This document shows positions 16,181-24,546 of a stretch of 30,324 bases of DNA, one piece after another. The stretch's first letter is position 1. Each line of letters opens with the position of its first letter. Source of the DNA: Bacillota bacterium (lineage in GTDB: Bacteria > Bacillota > Clostridia > Lachnospirales > Anaerotignaceae). The notes under the pieces were generated by a model. It did no database searches. It saw nothing but the letters and a program-made list of their open reading frames with translations, and was not told where the DNA came from. The position numbers were made by a program, and so were the translations under genes. The stretch covers positions 1 through 30,324 of the forward strand of contig JAEZPX010000190.1 in NCBI GenBank assembly GCA_023413275.1. The letters run 5' to 3'.

Positions 16181-17977
16181 ATGCAAAACCCCAATGTTAA
16201 ATATTTAAAAATGCCAAACGGATATTTCTGTCTATTTTATCGCCAAAGTAATATTCTTTTCTTCCGGTCAAATACAAGTACAGGCTGGTCAACACCGCAA
16301 ATCTTAGCGGAAAGAATCGGATCAACCTATTCCGTTTGCCAGTATGGAGAGGTATGTTATGTTCTTTATACCACAGCAGGTGGAACTTTAAACATCGCTT
16401 CCTCCAAAGATTTTGTGAATTGGGAACATGAACCTTTAAATGGCATGACAATCACTTCTAGTAATCCAAAATTCTTTATTGTTCCAACAGAAAACACATT
16501 ACATATTATCTATCATTTACCAACAGAAGCCAAAGGGATTGATTCTTTGGTTTATTGCGCCTTTCGAAACGGACGATGGGAAACCCCATCACAAATTGAC
16601 CGTTTCATCCCCTTCGGAAGGACCATTTTTCTTGCAAGGCGTTTAAGCAAGGAACATATTATTCTATATTATAGAACTGCCAGAAATACATGGTGCGCAC
16701 GGGAAATGCTTCTTACCCCATACACACTTGGAAGCTTAACTCCACTGATTCAAACACAAACCAATTTTGTAGATATTTCCATAGTGAACGATATGGAGCG
16801 TATTCATATTTTGTATATTACCCGTAATATGTTCCGCACACAAGTTATTTATCAATACAAGCAAACAACGGCGGTCAGCACCCCTCGTGTTCTTTGGGAA
16901 GACACAAATTGTGATAACGCCATGGCTTTTTTGGAAAATGGCAAAGTCGTGTTAATGTGGACTGCAAACGGCCGACCTTTGCGCTGTATTTCAGAAAACA
17001 ATGGTGCCACATTTGGAGTTGTGGAACACTATACAGGTAGCTTTCCATCACAATGTTTTAAGGGTGAACTAACAAATGCAGACTCATTGGAATGCAACGC
17101 CATGGAGACCTATGGGGATTTATCCAGAAATTTCAACCCCTTCCTTTTGGTAAATGCAACGGAAACTGTACAACAGATACAAGCATTGCCTTTTGAACAA
17201 GAAGCACAGCCCCTTCCTGGGAAACAGGAAAAAACAGCCCCACCCCTTTACTACACGCAAGAACCACAACAACGCCGCTTCACTCAGGATGCGCAGTCGC
17301 AAGGCATTCCAGCGCAGTTTGCCCAAGATACAACGCAACCCCAGCGTACACCTTTGAAACAAGGGACACAGCCAAGTCGCTTTATGCAAGAACCTCAGGC
17401 ACAGCCAAGCCGCTTTACGCAAGAACCTCAGGCACAGCCAATTTCCTTCGGGCAAGAAAACCCATATGTAGAAGTAGCACAATCACAGCGCACCCCCTTT
17501 GAACAAGAAATACAATACTCTCGTTTTGCACATGAACCACAATTTAACCCTTTTAGCCAAGAATCACAGAACAATCCTTTTGGGCAAGAGGCTTCCCTAC
17601 AAAAAATGCAGAAAAATTCTACCTCTGTTCAAAATTCCCAAAAACAACAAATGGAAGAATTAACTGCTCTTCTGGCTCAACGCAGTGATGAAATCACAGA
17701 GGTAAATGCCCGTTGGAAAGCGCAAATTTCACGTTTGGAAGCAGAGCTTGAAACGTTGCGAATGGAGAATAAAAATCTCAAGCAAACAATCCATGCGGCA
17801 CAACTGGAAAAACAACGCATGGCCTCCATACAAAATGTTCAACGGGATCAAACTGAAGATAAATTGGAAATACTTCAGGCGGCAGAAAATATATCTCCAC
17901 AGCCTCATGAAATGCCATTACCCCTAACAGAAACACCCCCCAGTCAATTAGAGGATCATAAAGAAATGATAGATTGA
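16181..17977 (+). CDS. Unrecognised protein: beta-rich N-terminus, Gln/Phe repeats, coiled coil
   Basis: I do not recognise this 598-residue protein. Residues 1-330 look all-beta and aromatic-rich, with spaced motifs GWSTPQIL (near 34), GRWETPSQI (near 131) and VSTPRVLWE (near 233). These could be blades of a sialidase-like propeller, which is inference. Residues about 340-488 are low-complexity, rich in Q, P, F and E, built on an 11-residue unit around PSRFxQEPQAQ. Residues about 490-550 form heptad-like coiled coil (MEELTALLAQRSDEITEVNA onwards), and the tail is acidic and Pro-rich. There is no signal peptide, membrane segment or LPXTG motif, so it is probably cytosolic. AAGGGAG sits eight bases before the ATG. 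It stands alone between the hydrolase gene, which is divergent, and a terminator. Confidence 0.8.
   Translation: MQNPNVKYLKMPNGYFCLFYRQSNILFFRSNTSTGWSTPQILAERIGSTYSVCQYGEVCYVLYTTAGGTLNIASSKDFVNWEHEPLNGMTITSSNPKFFIVPTENTLHIIYHLPTEAKGIDSLVYCAFRNGRWETPSQIDRFIPFGRTIFLARRLSKEHIILYYRTARNTWCAREMLLTPYTLGSLTPLIQTQTNFVDISIVNDMERIHILYITRNMFRTQVIYQYKQTTAVSTPRVLWEDTNCDNAMAFLENGKVVLMWTANGRPLRCISENNGATFGVVEHYTGSFPSQCFKGELTNADSLECNAMETYGDLSRNFNPFLLVNATETVQQIQALPFEQEAQPLPGKQEKTAPPLYYTQEPQQRRFTQDAQSQGIPAQFAQDTTQPQRTPLKQGTQPSRFMQEPQAQPSRFTQEPQAQPISFGQENPYVEVAQSQRTPFEQEIQYSRFAHEPQFNPFSQESQNNPFGQEASLQKMQKNSTSVQNSQKQQMEELTALLAQRSDEITEVNARWKAQISRLEAELETLRMENKNLKQTIHAAQLEKQRMASIQNVQRDQTEDKLEILQAAENISPQPHEMPLPLTETPPSQLEDHKEMID
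17368..17460 (+). repeat. 33-bp tandem repeat within the unrecognised gene
   Basis: Two adjacent 33-base units (17368-17400 and 17401-17433) beginning ACAGCCAAG differ at only three bases, and a diverged third copy starts at 17434. Each unit encodes 11 residues (PSRFxQEPQAQ). Weaker copies of the F-x-Q-E/D pattern flank them from about 17190 to 17600, which suggests expansion by slippage or unequal recombination. Confidence 0.85.
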
Positions 17978-18053
17978 TCATCTTCCGAATTTTATTAACA
18001 GATATCCACCTGTAGTTGATTTTAGCCCTTATATTTCAATCCTTATTCAAACA

Positions 18054-18106
18054 AAAAACCGTATCACAAGAATCAATAATGCATTTTTGTGATACGGGTT
18101 TTTCTT
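18054..18106 (+). terminator. Terminator after the unrecognised repeat protein gene
   Basis: CCGTATCACAA (18059-18069) pairs with TTGTGATACGG (18087-18097), an 11-bp stem, followed by GTTTTTCTTTTT. The A run on the left could let it also work for the minus-strand gene at 18198. Confidence 0.85.
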
Positions 18107-18197
18107 TTTCAATAATGAAAAAAGCTTGACCGCTCTAAAAATTATCAATTTTATTAAATTTGAAATGACATGACATACAATATCTATCATGCCGTTT

Positions 18198-18557
18198 TTA
18201 TGCTTCACGAATAATCTCCTCTAGCATTTCTGCAATTTCTCCAATCAACTCATTGCAATTTTCTCTTCTGGCAGAAAGTCTGCAGCAGTCAACGCAGCTC
18301 CAATTTCCTTGTGCTCTGCACAGTAAGATCAAGCTTTTCTGCTTTGCCTCCTCTAAATCAAATAAAATTCCCAAAACCATAACCCCGGCAACCAGTGCAC
18401 TGCAAATTCCTCCAACACCAAATCCAGCACTAATTGCATTACAGCTCATTAATAATTCTTCCGAAAGAGGAAACCCATATGTTTCTGATGCAGCTCTTAA
18501 AATAGCACGGGAACAATTTTCACCCTCCATGCAAAGAGCCATTGCTCGTTCCTTCAT
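18198..18557 (-). CDS. C_GCAxxG_C_C family protein
   Basis: A 119-residue Cys-rich protein resembling the C_GCAxxG_C_C family (PF09719), whose function is unknown and which is often linked to redox or metal chemistry in anaerobes. It has Cys at 9, 15, 39, 52, 80, 88, 91, 92 and 101. CNAISAGFGVGGICSALVAG (39-58) matches the family core, with C-S-A in place of the more usual C-G/A-A. The middle could form a membrane-like helix, but no clear signal peptide is seen. AAAGGAG lies eight bases before the ATG. It is a single gene with terminators on either side. Confidence 0.75.
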   Translation of the reverse strand: MKERAMALCMEGENCSRAILRAASETYGFPLSEELLMSCNAISAGFGVGGICSALVAGVMVLGILFDLEEAKQKSLILLCRAQGNWSCVDCCRLSARRENCNELIGEIAEMLEEIIREA

Positions 18558-18689
18558 AAAATCATCTCCTTTGCTTCATAGTATGAAAGAATAGGACAAT
18601 GGTTCTGCCTTATAGGGACAAATAATAAAAATTTTATATATATTGTACAGCAATAAGAATATACAAAAGATTAGGTTTGATTGATAAAA

Positions 18690-18722
18690 ATAAAAAAAGC
18701 AACCTCAATTGAGATTGCTTGA
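18690..18722 (-). terminator. Terminator after the RseC-family gene
   Basis: On the minus strand AAGCAA-t-CTCAA is followed directly by TTGAG-g-TTGCTT, then TTTTTATTTTT. It is a near-perfect palindrome with one mismatch and almost no loop, placed about 60 bases after the RseC-family stop. Confidence 0.8.
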
Positions 18723-18779
18723 GGGCATCCCTTAAATAGACACCCTCTTGATTATATTCTTTTCAGTTTTAATATTTTC

Positions 18780-19208
18780 TTACTGTCCATAACCCTCAGA
18801 GGTTAAGCGAACTGCTAAAGGCAAATATTTTCCACCTTCCCATCTAGGATTTTGGCTTTTAATCCAAGCATAGCTAATTAAAACACCTACTATACCCAAA
18901 GTGAAGGATACCAAGCTTTGGGGTAAGGGAACCATAGGGCTTACCACAAAATAACCAAAAAACAGACCGATGAAAAATCCAATCAAAGGAATGCCATAGC
19001 TAATTAAAATTGCCTTCAAAAAAGCATTATCCTGCAATTCCAACTCAACCCAATCTCCCACCTCAGCCTCGCAAAGGTTCTTGGCATCAATATCCATATC
19101 CTGCTCAACATAGCCGGAAAAACATGCTTTACAATGACCACAAGCCTCCTGACGAATAATATGAACCTTAACCATATTTCCACTTTCTTGCGTTACCAAT
19201 CCTTTCAT
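18780..19208 (-). CDS. SoxR-reducing system RseC family protein
   Basis: A 142-residue protein of the RseC/MucC family (PF04246). In Gammaproteobacteria RseC works with the Rsx/Rnf complex to keep SoxR reduced and modulates sigma-E; in Clostridia its role is unclear. The N-terminal domain has C23-GH-C26-KA-C29, then two membrane helices (about 64-88 and 97-115). The start at 19208 is chosen for AAAGGTGG eight bases upstream; an in-frame GTG at 19220 lies within that site. No rnf/rsx, sigma-E or soxR genes are nearby. A promoter and terminator make it monocistronic. Confidence 0.85.
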   Translation of the reverse strand: MKGLVTQESGNMVKVHIIRQEACGHCKACFSGYVEQDMDIDAKNLCEAEVGDWVELELQDNAFLKAILISYGIPLIGFFIGLFFGYFVVSPMVPLPQSLVSFTLGIVGVLISYAWIKSQNPRWEGGKYLPLAVRLTSEGYGQ

Positions 19209-19269
19209 TGGCAAAACCACCTTTCTATACTGACCCTAAAATAGGGCTTTCTCCACACTTTACAACTAC

Positions 19270-19298
19270 ATTATAAACAAAATACAAAGCTTTTTCAA
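19270..19298 (-). promoter_or_regulatory. Promoter of the RseC-family gene
   Basis: On the minus strand TTGAAA (plus 19293-19298), a 17-base spacer and a perfect TATAAT (plus 19270-19275). It would give a leader of about 55 bases before the RseC ATG. Confidence 0.7.
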
Positions 19299-19678
19299 TA
19301 TCCAAAGCTTTTATTTCATCTGAAAGGTTCTTCCTGCCAATCAACTTCACAATAGTTTTGTTTTTATTTAATTTACGCATTTTCCTTTTTCTATTCTATT
19401 CATCTATTTCTCTGTGGGCATATCAAATAGTTTTCGATTTTCTGAAACCTTAATCACCCAATCTTTTGCAGCTTCTTCATATCTACATTCACGTTTTATC
19501 TTTAAAATTTCAGACATAAAAATTCTAATACTACTTGATGCTATGCAGCCCTCAGTAATTTGCAAGAACATATAGATAATGGCATGCCTTTGTCATCTTT
19601 CTATATTCTTTGAACCATAGATATTGTAGATATACACGCTAAAAATATCTAACTCTATAAAGCCACCCCCTAATACTT

Positions 19679-19710
19679 TATAAAAAGGCGTCGATAACAT
19701 CGACGCCTTT
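19679..19710 (-). terminator. Terminator after the AI-2E family transporter gene
   Basis: A perfect 12-bp stem, AAAGGCGTCGAT and ATCGACGCCTTT (plus 19684-19695 and 19699-19710) with a 3-base loop, followed on the minus strand by a T run. It ends the pepD-transporter unit. Confidence 0.9.
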
Positions 19711-19755
19711 CCCATATTCTGGTGTATGAAACGTTTTAAAGGGATTTTTCAATCA

Positions 19756-20913
19756 TTACCATGCATCAATTCCTCTTTGCTTTTTCTTTATGAACCAAAT
19801 AAAAAAATTATTGATCAAAGCACCCAAAGGAACAGCAAACAGCAATCCCCAAAATCCAAAGATTCTTCCAAAGATAGCCAGTGATAGTAATACTAAAACG
19901 GGATGCATTTCAACCTTTTTCCCTACAACCTTGGGAACAATATATACACTATCAATTTGCTGTAAAATTAAAATCAGTATGGAAGCATATAATGCGCGGA
20001 TAGATTCTCCACTCAATAGACCCGCCATTATGGCCAAAATAAAAGCGATAAATGCTCCAAAGTAAGGTATTAAGTTCGAAAAACCTGATATCAACCCCAA
20101 CACAACCCCGTAAGGCAGACCAACTATTGTAAAGGATATAGAAAACAAAATGGCCATAATTACGGCATCCGTCATCTGTCCTCCTAAATACCCCATGATT
20201 ACATTATTGACCTCCAAAGATACTCTGCGAATCCGTCGAGTTGCCTTTTCTCCAAATAATAGCAAAGAGAATTCCCTTAAATAGCTTAATATCATTTCCT
20301 TCTCCATAAGAAAATAAAAAGCCACCGTTAGCCCTATGGTGATATCAATCAAACTATTTCCAATTTGCGGAATATATGCAGTAATACCCATAATTTTTTC
20401 CTGAATCCAAAGGGTTGCATTCTCTGTCCAAGCCGATAAAATCCCTTCGACATTTTGTAAAATTCCTAGTTCAGCAAGTTTCAAATTCATGAGTACCAAA
20501 TAATCTCCGATTTTCCTGACAAAGGCAGATAACTGCTCCGCCAGCCCCTCTAAGTCTGCCGCACCCAAACCTTTTGCTGCCCATCTGCCTCCTAAAAATA
20601 ATACAATAAAAATAATGATATAAGCCGCTCCTGTTCCTACCTTTCTGTTCTTGATCTTACTCCGCTGTATTGCTGACAAACGTTTTTCATACTGCCTTTG
20701 TAAAAAGTGGGTAAGTGGTTCAAATAATACGGAAAAGAAAATCGCCCACAAGAGAGGAGCAAAAACGGCGAGGATTCCCCTCGCCGTCTGAATTACGACA
20801 TTTTTCGCCTCGGAAAGCTGAAACAAAAGCATCCCCAATATAACTAAAATACCTACAGTAAAAATTACATGAAAGGAGATGACCAAATACTTTTTATTCC
20901 AAGGCAGTCGCAT
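19756..20913 (-). CDS. AI-2E family transporter (PF01594)
   Basis: A 385-residue polytopic membrane protein of the AI-2E/UPF0118 family, with about eight hydrophobic helices. Members include the AI-2 exporter TqsA and Na+/H+ antiporters, so the substrate is open. The family landmarks are FFSVLFEPLTHFLQ after the first helices, and the C-terminal run of PYGVVLGLISGFSNLIPYFG, DSVYIVPKVVGKKVEMHPV and FAVPLGALINNFF. GGTGA lies about five bases before the ATG. It follows pepD by 21 bases on the same strand and is likely co-transcribed, although no shared function is evident. Confidence 0.9.
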   Translation of the reverse strand: MRLPWNKKYLVISFHVIFTVGILVILGMLLFQLSEAKNVVIQTARGILAVFAPLLWAIFFSVLFEPLTHFLQRQYEKRLSAIQRSKIKNRKVGTGAAYIIIFIVLFLGGRWAAKGLGAADLEGLAEQLSAFVRKIGDYLVLMNLKLAELGILQNVEGILSAWTENATLWIQEKIMGITAYIPQIGNSLIDITIGLTVAFYFLMEKEMILSYLREFSLLLFGEKATRRIRRVSLEVNNVIMGYLGGQMTDAVIMAILFSISFTIVGLPYGVVLGLISGFSNLIPYFGAFIAFILAIMAGLLSGESIRALYASILILILQQIDSVYIVPKVVGKKVEMHPVLVLLSLAIFGRIFGFWGLLFAVPLGALINNFFIWFIKKKQRGIDAW

Positions 20914-20934
20914 ATCTTCACCATTCCTTAAATT

Positions 20935-22392
20935 TTAATGATCCATTTTTTTTAATACTTCTTTTAAATATTCCCAAACGCGAATTGTGGAAGCCACAGA
21001 CAGGCGCTCGTCTGGGGTATGCACGTCGTGCATCTCCGGTCCAATGGAAACCATGTCCAAATTGGGTATCTTTTCGGAAAACAACCCACATTCCAAACCG
21101 GCATGAATTGCAGCAATTTCTGCTTCCTTGCCGTACATCTCTTGGTAGGTTTTCGCAAACAACTTTAACATTTCAGAATCTGGATTGAACCTCCATCCTG
21201 GATAGTCGTTTACTTCCTCAACCCTTGCGCCGCAAAGGTTAGCAATGGCATGAATCTTCTGACAAATCAGCTCTTTTCTGCTTTCCACAGAGCTTCTGAC
21301 TGCATTATCAAAATAGATATATTCTGCGGTGGTTTTTACAATCCCAATATTATTTGAGCTTTCAACCAAACCTTTCATTTCCATGCTCATGGTTTGTACC
21401 CCAAAGGGCAAAAGCAATAAAGTGTAAATAACTTTGTTTTTCGTATCTTCTGTGAAAACCTGAAAAACGGCTTCCTGCAAAAGTTCTATTGATATAGTTA
21501 TAGACGGCTCACAGGAATTATATTCCTCCTTGAGAATATTTTCTATTTTCATTAAATATTCTCTTATCCCATCTTCTTTTTCCTTGTCAAAAACAATAAC
21601 AGCCTCTGCCTCTCGGCAAATGGCATTGTCCATGTTTCCTCCATCCACACTGGCTAATGAAAATGACTCCTTCTCCTGTAACATACATAAAACTCTACCT
21701 ATCAAGCGGTTGGCGCTGGCTCTTTGCAAATGGATATCAGACCCGGAGTGGCCTCCCTTTAATCCACGAATGGAGATTTGATATGCGGCTTTTCCCTCAG
21801 ATATTCCCATGCGCTCTGCAGGCAAATAAACCCTTACCCGCCTGCCGCCTGCACAACCGGAAAGTAAAACGCCCTCTTCCTCCGTATCCATATTTAAAAG
21901 CCGCTTGCCTTCTATATCAAAGGGCTCAAAAGCTCTTGCTCCCCCCATACCGATTTCCTCTTCAACGGTAAAAAGGGCTTCAATGGGTGGGTGCTCCAAT
22001 GTATTATCATCCAAAAGGGCCAACATATACGCCACGGCGATTCCATCATCACCACCCAATGTCGTTCCTCTGGCATGAATAAACCCATCCTCTATATATA
22101 TGTCTAAAGGATCCTTCAAGAAATCCATTTCCGTTCCTGCATTTTTCTCGCAGACCATATCAATATGACCCTGAAGAATTACAGGAGGTACCTCTTCATA
22201 TCCCTTTGTCCCACCTTTTTTAATTAAAACATTGTGGCTCTCGTCCTGACGGAAATATAAACCTCTTTCCTTTGCAAAAGCAACGATATAATCGCTTAAA
22301 GCCATTTCATTTTCACTTCCGTGGGGAATTTTACAAATTTCTTCAAAGTAGTAAAAAACCTTATTCCCACCTAGACCATCTAGCTTTCCCAT
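20935..22392 (-). CDS. pepD: Aminoacyl-histidine dipeptidase (M20 family)
   Basis: A cytosolic zinc dipeptidase (Xaa-His dipeptidase, carnosinase-like, M20C) that breaks down small peptides. The protein is 485 residues, as in E. coli PepD. Metal and catalytic residues are visible: H76 and D78 in LQGHIDMV, D115 in TLGGDDG, the EEE at 144-146, Asp in LLNMDTEEEG, and His in MHDVHTPDE near the C-terminus. The start at 22392 is chosen for AGGGAGGA just upstream; the longer frame to 22425 runs through that site. It has its own promoter and leads into the AI-2E transporter gene. Confidence 0.93.
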   Translation of the reverse strand: MGKLDGLGGNKVFYYFEEICKIPHGSENEMALSDYIVAFAKERGLYFRQDESHNVLIKKGGTKGYEEVPPVILQGHIDMVCEKNAGTEMDFLKDPLDIYIEDGFIHARGTTLGGDDGIAVAYMLALLDDNTLEHPPIEALFTVEEEIGMGGARAFEPFDIEGKRLLNMDTEEEGVLLSGCAGGRRVRVYLPAERMGISEGKAAYQISIRGLKGGHSGSDIHLQRASANRLIGRVLCMLQEKESFSLASVDGGNMDNAICREAEAVIVFDKEKEDGIREYLMKIENILKEEYNSCEPSITISIELLQEAVFQVFTEDTKNKVIYTLLLLPFGVQTMSMEMKGLVESSNNIGIVKTTAEYIYFDNAVRSSVESRKELICQKIHAIANLCGARVEEVNDYPGWRFNPDSEMLKLFAKTYQEMYGKEAEIAAIHAGLECGLFSEKIPNLDMVSIGPEMHDVHTPDERLSVASTIRVWEYLKEVLKKMDH

Positions 22393-22423
22393 CTTTTTTC
22401 CTCCCTTTGACATTGCCTTTTCC

Positions 22424-22453
22424 ATAATATTTTCTAACAGTATTGTAAGTCAA
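22424..22453 (-). promoter_or_regulatory. Putative promoter of pepD
   Basis: On the minus strand TTGACT (plus 22448-22453), an 18-base spacer and TATTAT (plus 22424-22429). It would give a leader of about 25 bases before the pepD ATG. Confidence 0.55.
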
Positions 22454-22587
22454 TGCCGTTCACAGCCATATTATGTGTGTAAAAAGCCACTTTAATGCTT
22501 ATGTTTATCATACATACTTTATTTTCGTATGAATGATACATCTTTACGAAAGCAAACCGTTTCATTTCATCTCAAATACTTTTCTCT

Positions 22588-22625
22588 CATAAAAAACTCC
22601 GATAGAATGGTTCCCATCGGAGTTT
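22588..22625 (-). terminator. Terminator after rnc
   Basis: On the minus strand AAACTCCGAT (plus 22616-22625) pairs with ATCGGAGTTT (plus 22594-22603) across a 12-base loop, and a T run follows. It ends the acpP-rnc unit. Confidence 0.88.
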
Positions 22626-22656
22626 ACGATACAGCGCCCTCGAGCATATGCCGTTG

Positions 22657-23352
22657 TCAACCGTTCATATGCTCCAATGCGTTATTTGCGGCATTTTGCT
22701 CCGCCTCTTTCTTACTGCGTCCACTTCCCTTGCCCAAAATACGGCCATCGTGGGTAACCTGAGCCAGAAATATCTTATTATGGTCTGGTCCTTGTTCATC
22801 TACAATTTTATAGAGCAAAGGAACCTTACTTATTTTCTGAATTACTTCTTGCAAATGGGTCTTTCCGTCTAAGCTTTTAAAGTTATTTTTGGTGCTGGCA
22901 ATTTGCTCCTCCATAAAACGCATTACGTAGCTGTTCGCTGCACCAATGCCTCCATCAATGCAAACAGCACCGATAATGGCCTCAAAAACATCCGCCAAAA
23001 TAGAGTCTCGGTTTCTTCCTCCAGTACTCTCTTCCCCTTTGCCCAGCAAAATACAGCGTCCTAAACCCAGCTTGCGAGATAAAGCTGCCAAAGACCCCTC
23101 ACAAACTACCGCTGCCCTAAGCTTTGTCAGTTCTCCCTCAGGCATCTGTGGAAAAAAACGATACATATACTCGCTTACCACCATGTCCAGAACGGCATCG
23201 CCCAAAAATTCCAAGCGTTCGTTGTTTTCATGACTGCCCTTTTTCAATTCATTGGCATAGGAGCTGTGGGTCAAAGCTAACACTAATAAGCTTTTATCCG
23301 TAAAAGAGTACTCTATCTTTCGCTCGAACTCCTCCAGATTTAAATGATTCAT
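22657..23352 (-). CDS. rnc: Ribonuclease III
   Basis: RNase III cuts double-stranded RNA in rRNA processing and mRNA turnover. The 231-residue protein has the catalytic signature NERLEFLGD (44-52; E45, E48 and D52) and the second metal pair D121/E124 in DVFEAIIGAV. A C-terminal double-stranded RNA-binding domain runs from about residue 160, ending GSGRSKKEAEQNAANNALE. GGAGAA lies before the ATG, which is two bases after the acpP stop. acpP-rnc pairing is common in Firmicutes. The usual downstream smc and ftsY are not here. Confidence 0.96.
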   Translation of the reverse strand: MNHLNLEEFERKIEYSFTDKSLLVLALTHSSYANELKKGSHENNERLEFLGDAVLDMVVSEYMYRFFPQMPEGELTKLRAAVVCEGSLAALSRKLGLGRCILLGKGEESTGGRNRDSILADVFEAIIGAVCIDGGIGAANSYVMRFMEEQIASTKNNFKSLDGKTHLQEVIQKISKVPLLYKIVDEQGPDHNKIFLAQVTHDGRILGKGSGRSKKEAEQNAANNALEHMNG

Positions 23353-23354
23353 AC

Positions 23355-23585
23355 TTAGTTCTCCAATACATTTTTAATATAGGCAATTGCATCGCCAATG
23401 GTTTTGATTTTTTCCGCTTCGTCATTTTCAAATTCCATATCGAAAGCTTCCTCTAAAGCAGAAATAATCTGAAATAAGTCTAAAGAATCCGCACCCAAAT
23501 CCGCAAAAACTGTTTCTGGTGTTAAAGTATCCGCCGATATATTCATCTGTTCTGCAATTACATTCATTACTACTGATTCGTCCAT
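23355..23585 (-). CDS. acpP: Acyl carrier protein
   Basis: ACP carries growing fatty acids on a phosphopantetheine arm. The protein is 76 residues, with the attachment serine at S34 in GADSLD and the acidic helix II that follows. The start at 23585 is set by GAGGAGG eight bases upstream; an in-frame ATG at 23624 adds unconserved residues. It is first in a two-gene unit with rnc. The sequence is slightly diverged (MDESVVMNVIAEQMNI), so a second, main ACP could exist elsewhere. Confidence 0.93.
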   Translation of the reverse strand: MDESVVMNVIAEQMNISADTLTPETVFADLGADSLDLFQIISALEEAFDMEFENDEAEKIKTIGDAIAYIKNVLEN

Positions 23586-23625
23586 ATCATTAACCTCCTC
23601 ATTAAACTTTATTTTTTCTTTCAAT

Positions 23626-23654
23626 ACTATAACCCATTTGCTCCCATTTGTCAG
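23626..23654 (-). promoter_or_regulatory. Promoter of acpP-rnc
   Basis: On the minus strand CTGACA (plus 23649-23654), a 17-base spacer and TATAGT (plus 23626-23631), about 40 bases before the acpP ATG. Confidence 0.65.
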
Positions 23655-23740
23655 TAGAAAACCGTAAAAATAGTGAAACTTTTGAGGGGTTTTTCGGCAA
23701 AAAATTGCCCATCTTTATTAGATAGGCTCAATTTACTCCG

Positions 23741-24145
23741 TTATTTCGGAACTTTCAACTTCCCTTCATATTCTAATACCAAATCTTCTAAACCTTCTAT
23801 AAACATAGCCGAATCAGATATTTTGGTAAACTTCATTTCGTTTCCATCAAAAACAAGAATAAAAACCTTGTTTTTCAATCTTATTTCCTGACTTTGAATG
23901 ACTGTTCCCTCTAAATAATAAACGTTTTCAGCTTCTCTTTCGTATTCTCCCTTAATATAAATACCTAATACCTGATTCATTAAGTAAAATTCATTCGTAT
24001 CAGTAACACTTACTGTATACCCTTCATAAGAATATGTACCCTGAAAAGAACCTGTTAATATAGGTGTCTCCATCACTTTTTTTATTATGACTACACAAAT
24101 TACAATAATAAACAAATAAATGAATCTTCTTCCTTTCGTTTTCAT
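23741..24145 (-). CDS. Membrane-anchored protein of unknown function, paralogue A
   Basis: I do not recognise this 134-residue protein. It has one N-terminal membrane helix (about residues 8-24) with a positive start (MKTKGRR), so the rest should lie outside the cell. The outer domain looks all-beta, with TGSFQGTYSYEG, NQVLGIYIKGEYERE and NVYYLEGTVIQSQEIRLKN. It is the same length as the interrupted paralogue at 24547-24951 and shares the order F-x-GTYS, I-x-G-E/K-Y/F-E, Y-x-L-x-G and SQ-x-I. GGGGGTAACT precedes the ATG. A promoter-like TTGAGT-17-CATAAT lies upstream. The next gene on this strand, acpP, is unrelated. Confidence 0.7.
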   Translation of the reverse strand: MKTKGRRFIYLFIIVICVVIIKKVMETPILTGSFQGTYSYEGYTVSVTDTNEFYLMNQVLGIYIKGEYEREAENVYYLEGTVIQSQEIRLKNKVFILVFDGNEMKFTKISDSAMFIEGLEDLVLEYEGKLKVPK

Positions 24146-24546
24146 AGTTACCCCCGCTAATCTGATATCCCTTTATTATGAAAAAGCTATCTAATACACT
24201 CAACAACTCTTTCGGTTAGCCGAATAAACGATTGCCAAATTGTAACCAAAAAATCCTCAGAAACGTGTGTCCCAAGTCCCAAGTACTGGAAACGAATATG
24301 ATTGACCTTCCATCTCCATTGATTCATAGGCAACTTACTTTATTCTTCTGACAATGCTCTGAATCTATTTCAATTACATAACATCTCAATCGTTTTACAT
24401 GGTTTTGTTTCATATATTATTACAACTTTTTTTGCATAAGCCAAAAAAAACTAAATAATTATAATTGTATGGGTTCATTCAATCCTACTTCTACTTTCAT
24501 CTAGCTGTTATATTCGCTTTATTTTATATAAATAAATAATATCTAT
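24146..24546. other. 401-base gap between the two paralogues
   Basis: No gene was found. On the minus strand it holds a putative promoter for paralogue A: TTGAGT (plus 24198-24203), 17 bases, CATAAT (plus 24175-24180). Just beyond that is a small palindrome, TTCGG-4-CCGAA (24211-24224). A direct repeat of TCCCAAG lies near 24272-24285. The rest is AT-rich without visible structure. Confidence 0.45.

Larger units (their letters stand above)
19209..19755. other. 547-base gap: promoter, two short open frames, terminator
   Basis: It holds the RseC promoter, the AI-2E gene terminator and two short minus-strand open frames. One (19225-19380, 51 residues beginning MRKLNKNKTIVKLIGRK) overlaps the RseC promoter and has only a weak, close AAGGA. 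The other (19404-19571, 55 residues including SSSIRIFMSEILKIKR) has no ribosome site. Both have protein-like composition, but I do not recognise them. They may be remnants of a decayed gene. Confidence 0.4.

Noticed and set aside
24024..24206. 60-codon minus-strand frame upstream of and overlapping paralogue A
   Set aside because: It is out of frame with the better-supported gene, has no ribosome site, and crosses the putative promoter.
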